From Lentimicrobiaceae bacterium (GTDB lineage: Bacteria; Bacteroidota; Bacteroidia; Bacteroidales; F082), in NCBI GenBank assembly GCA_015061315.1, contig SUWV01000018.1, positions 1-52,441 on the forward strand: a stretch of 52,441 nt of DNA. The letters are read 5' to 3'. Both the position numbers and the translations under genes were made by a program. Shown here piece by piece: positions 51,472 through 52,441 of this stretch. A model generated the notes under the pieces. The model searched no databases. It had not been told where the DNA came from and saw nothing but the letters and a program-made list of their open reading frames with translations. Position 1 is the stretch's first letter. Every line of letters begins with the position of its first letter.

Positions 51472-51957
51472 ATGAAAATTTATCATGGTAGCATAGAGAT
51501 TGTAGAGAAACCAGAGATTCGTGAAGCCAATCGTTCATTAGATTACGGATCTGGTTTTTATGCAACCACGTCATACGAGCAAGCACTGTCGTGGGTTAAA
51601 AGGCGAGCCAACGAAAAAAAATTAAGCAAGGGATACATTAATATCTACGAATTTAACGAAGATTCTATAAACAATTTCAAGCATCTGATTTTCGAATCGC
51701 CGACAGAAGAATGGCTCGATTTCGTAATGCAGAATCGTATTCATGATTCCTTTGAACATGACTATGATATTGTTTATGGACCAGTTGCAAACGACAAAGT
51801 ATATGCATCCTTTGCATTATTCGAAGGAGGATTTATAAACAAACAAACGCTTATCTCCGAGTTAAAAACATATAAATTAGTTGACCAATACCTATTTCAC
51901 ACAGAAGAATCTTTAAAGACTCTCAAATTCATTGAAGCGAAGGAGGTGATATTATGA
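51472..51957 (+). CDS. DUF3990 family protein (possible ADP-ribosyltransferase-like toxin)
   Basis: A 161-aa protein of the DUF3990 family. It starts with MKIYHGSIEIVEKP and continues RSLDYGSGFYATTSYEQALSW. The Y-H-G at the N-terminus and the D-x-G-x-G-F-Y-x-T segment resemble the H and Y parts of the H-Y-E active site of ADP-ribosyltransferases, with a possible Glu in the C-terminal third. A role as toxin is inference from this resemblance and the operon. It lies 9 nt after the DUF3791 gene and overlaps the third gene by 4 nt. Confidence 0.75.
   Translation: MKIYHGSIEIVEKPEIREANRSLDYGSGFYATTSYEQALSWVKRRANEKKLSKGYINIYEFNEDSINNFKHLIFESPTEEWLDFVMQNRIHDSFEHDYDIVYGPVANDKVYASFALFEGGFINKQTLISELKTYKLVDQYLFHTEESLKTLKFIEAKEVIL
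51940..51950 (+). promoter_or_regulatory. Near-perfect Shine-Dalgarno of the third cassette gene
   Basis: AAGGAGGTGAT is complementary over its full length to the 3' end of 16S rRNA and lies 3 nt before the ATG at 51954 (7 nt from GGAGG). Confidence 0.85.
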
Positions 51958-52169
51958 TTGACGTTAATCAAGATAATCTTTATCTGCTATTACCTTCGAA
52001 AATAAGTTGGTTAGCCGATATGCTCGTTGAAAACAAAGGAATTAGCATCGTAGAAGCAATAAAGAAAATATATTCCTCAGAGCTCTACGACAAGCTACAA
52101 GACGAAAAAACAAAAATGTGGCATTTAGGTCCAGTTGCACTGTATAAAGAATTAGAAGAAGAGTTATAA
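51954..52169 (+). CDS. Small protein of the DUF3990 cassette
   Basis: A 71-aa acidic, probably all-helical protein (ISWLADMLVENKGISIVEAIKKIYSSELYDKLQ in outline, ending ELEEEL) that I recognise only as a frequent third member of DUF3791/DUF3990 gene sets. The region KGISIVEAIKKIYSSELYDKLQ resembles DUF3791 itself. The start is fixed by the Shine-Dalgarno at 51940-51950, and the gene overlaps the DUF3990 stop by 4 nt, so the two are translationally coupled. It may be an antitoxin or accessory subunit. Confidence 0.7.
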   Translation: MIDVNQDNLYLLLPSKISWLADMLVENKGISIVEAIKKIYSSELYDKLQDEKTKMWHLGPVALYKELEEEL

Positions 52170-52441
52170 CATAACTAAAAATATCATCATTAACTTTAAA
52201 AACTTTAAACTAAGAAACAGAAAAAAAAGAAAAAAATGTCGCAGAGCAATAAAGAAAATTTGAAGATTAGGAACCTTCAATTATGCATTATGAATTGATA
52301 TTCTGCTGACAACCTTAAAATAACACATAACCATAGCGTTTGCTATTTGTTCGGTAATGCCCTAAAACCTGAGAAATTTTAGAATGACAGTAAAAACCGT
52401 GAACAAGTTGCGAATGTCTGCGCTTTTAGCGTGGGCATAAC
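52170..52441. other. Noncoding window end, content unclear
   Basis: The first ~70 nt are A-rich. From about 52310 the sequence changes character (GTTCGGTAATGCCC, GCGCTTTTAGCG) and contains an 18-codon ORF at 52384-52440 that starts MTVKTVNKLR. I see no gene or known RNA. It may be the edge of a repeat or of a gene outside the window. Confidence 0.35.

Overview
The window looks like a chromosomal segment of an anaerobic, fermentative member of the Bacteroidetes, most likely Bacteroidales. The evidence is the ruvA-sprA-gcvH gene order, two secreted proteins with type IX secretion (T9SS) C-terminal sorting tails, the DUF4271-hemD-rnpA-yidD cluster, low GC, genes that mostly lack Shine-Dalgarno sites, and promoters of the Bacteroidetes form TTTG / 19-20 nt / TAnnTTTG. 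I see no rRNA, CRISPR array, transposase or prophage.

Layout. 1-4.8 kb: a 1512-aa secreted multidomain adhesin-like protein ended by a terminator. 4.8-9.6 kb: ettA-thiL-uvrC on the minus strand, with hairpin-forming repeats in the spacers. 9.8-12.1 kb: DUF4271-hemD-rnpA-yidD on the minus strand. 12.2-14.5 kb: pta-ackA. 14.5-17.5 kb: an Ntn amidase (choloylglycine hydrolase family) and a delta-60 repeat T9SS cargo. 17.66-19.1 kb: a 50-aa YqaE/Pmp3-like membrane peptide and queA. 19.3-21.1 kb: an RprY-like response regulator and a polyprenyl diphosphate synthase. 21.2-24.4 kb: an unknown secreted protein, tRNA-Thr(TGT), a GxxExxY nuclease-like gene in a hairpin array, and a PPi-type phosphofructokinase. 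24.6-34.0 kb: ruvA, sprA, gcvH, a VanZ-like gene and tonB. 34.1-37.0 kb: a membrane LytTR regulator and a TPR protein. 37.0-40.9 kb: hydE-hydG-hydF. 41-43.6 kb: an acyltransferase and a phosphoethanolamine-transferase-like enzyme. 44.1-46.2 kb: FtsB/DivIC-like protein, sialidase lipoprotein, Cys/His-rich lipoprotein. 46.4-49.9 kb: nifJ. 50.4-52.2 kb: an FMN reductase and a DUF3791/DUF3990 cassette.

Metabolism. The genes fit together as pyruvate fermentation. PPi-dependent PFK feeds glycolysis; NifJ oxidises pyruvate to acetyl-CoA and reduced ferredoxin; Pta-AckA make acetate and ATP; HydE/G/F build the H-cluster of an [FeFe]-hydrogenase whose structural gene is not in the window. SprA (T9SS translocon) and the two sorting-tail proteins form a secretion theme. 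The surface sialidase points to a host-glycan niche.

The most unusual feature is the repeat content. Families of 7-8 bp tandem repeats (GACTTGGT, GACTTGTT, CTTTAGA, TCAATTG, AATCTGAG) and short palindromes (GGACACATTCAATGTGTCC, GGACGCATCGAATGCGTCC, a 51-bp and an 80-bp element) fill the intergenic spaces. They also sit in frame inside conserved genes: uvrC, hydF, queA and the FMN reductase; a copy supplies the C-terminus and stop codon of the acyltransferase. This resembles the Rickettsia palindromic elements that add peptide segments to proteins. A second oddity is the DUF3791/DUF3990 cassette, whose genes carry strong Shine-Dalgarno sites unlike the rest of the window, which suggests transfer from a Firmicute-like donor.
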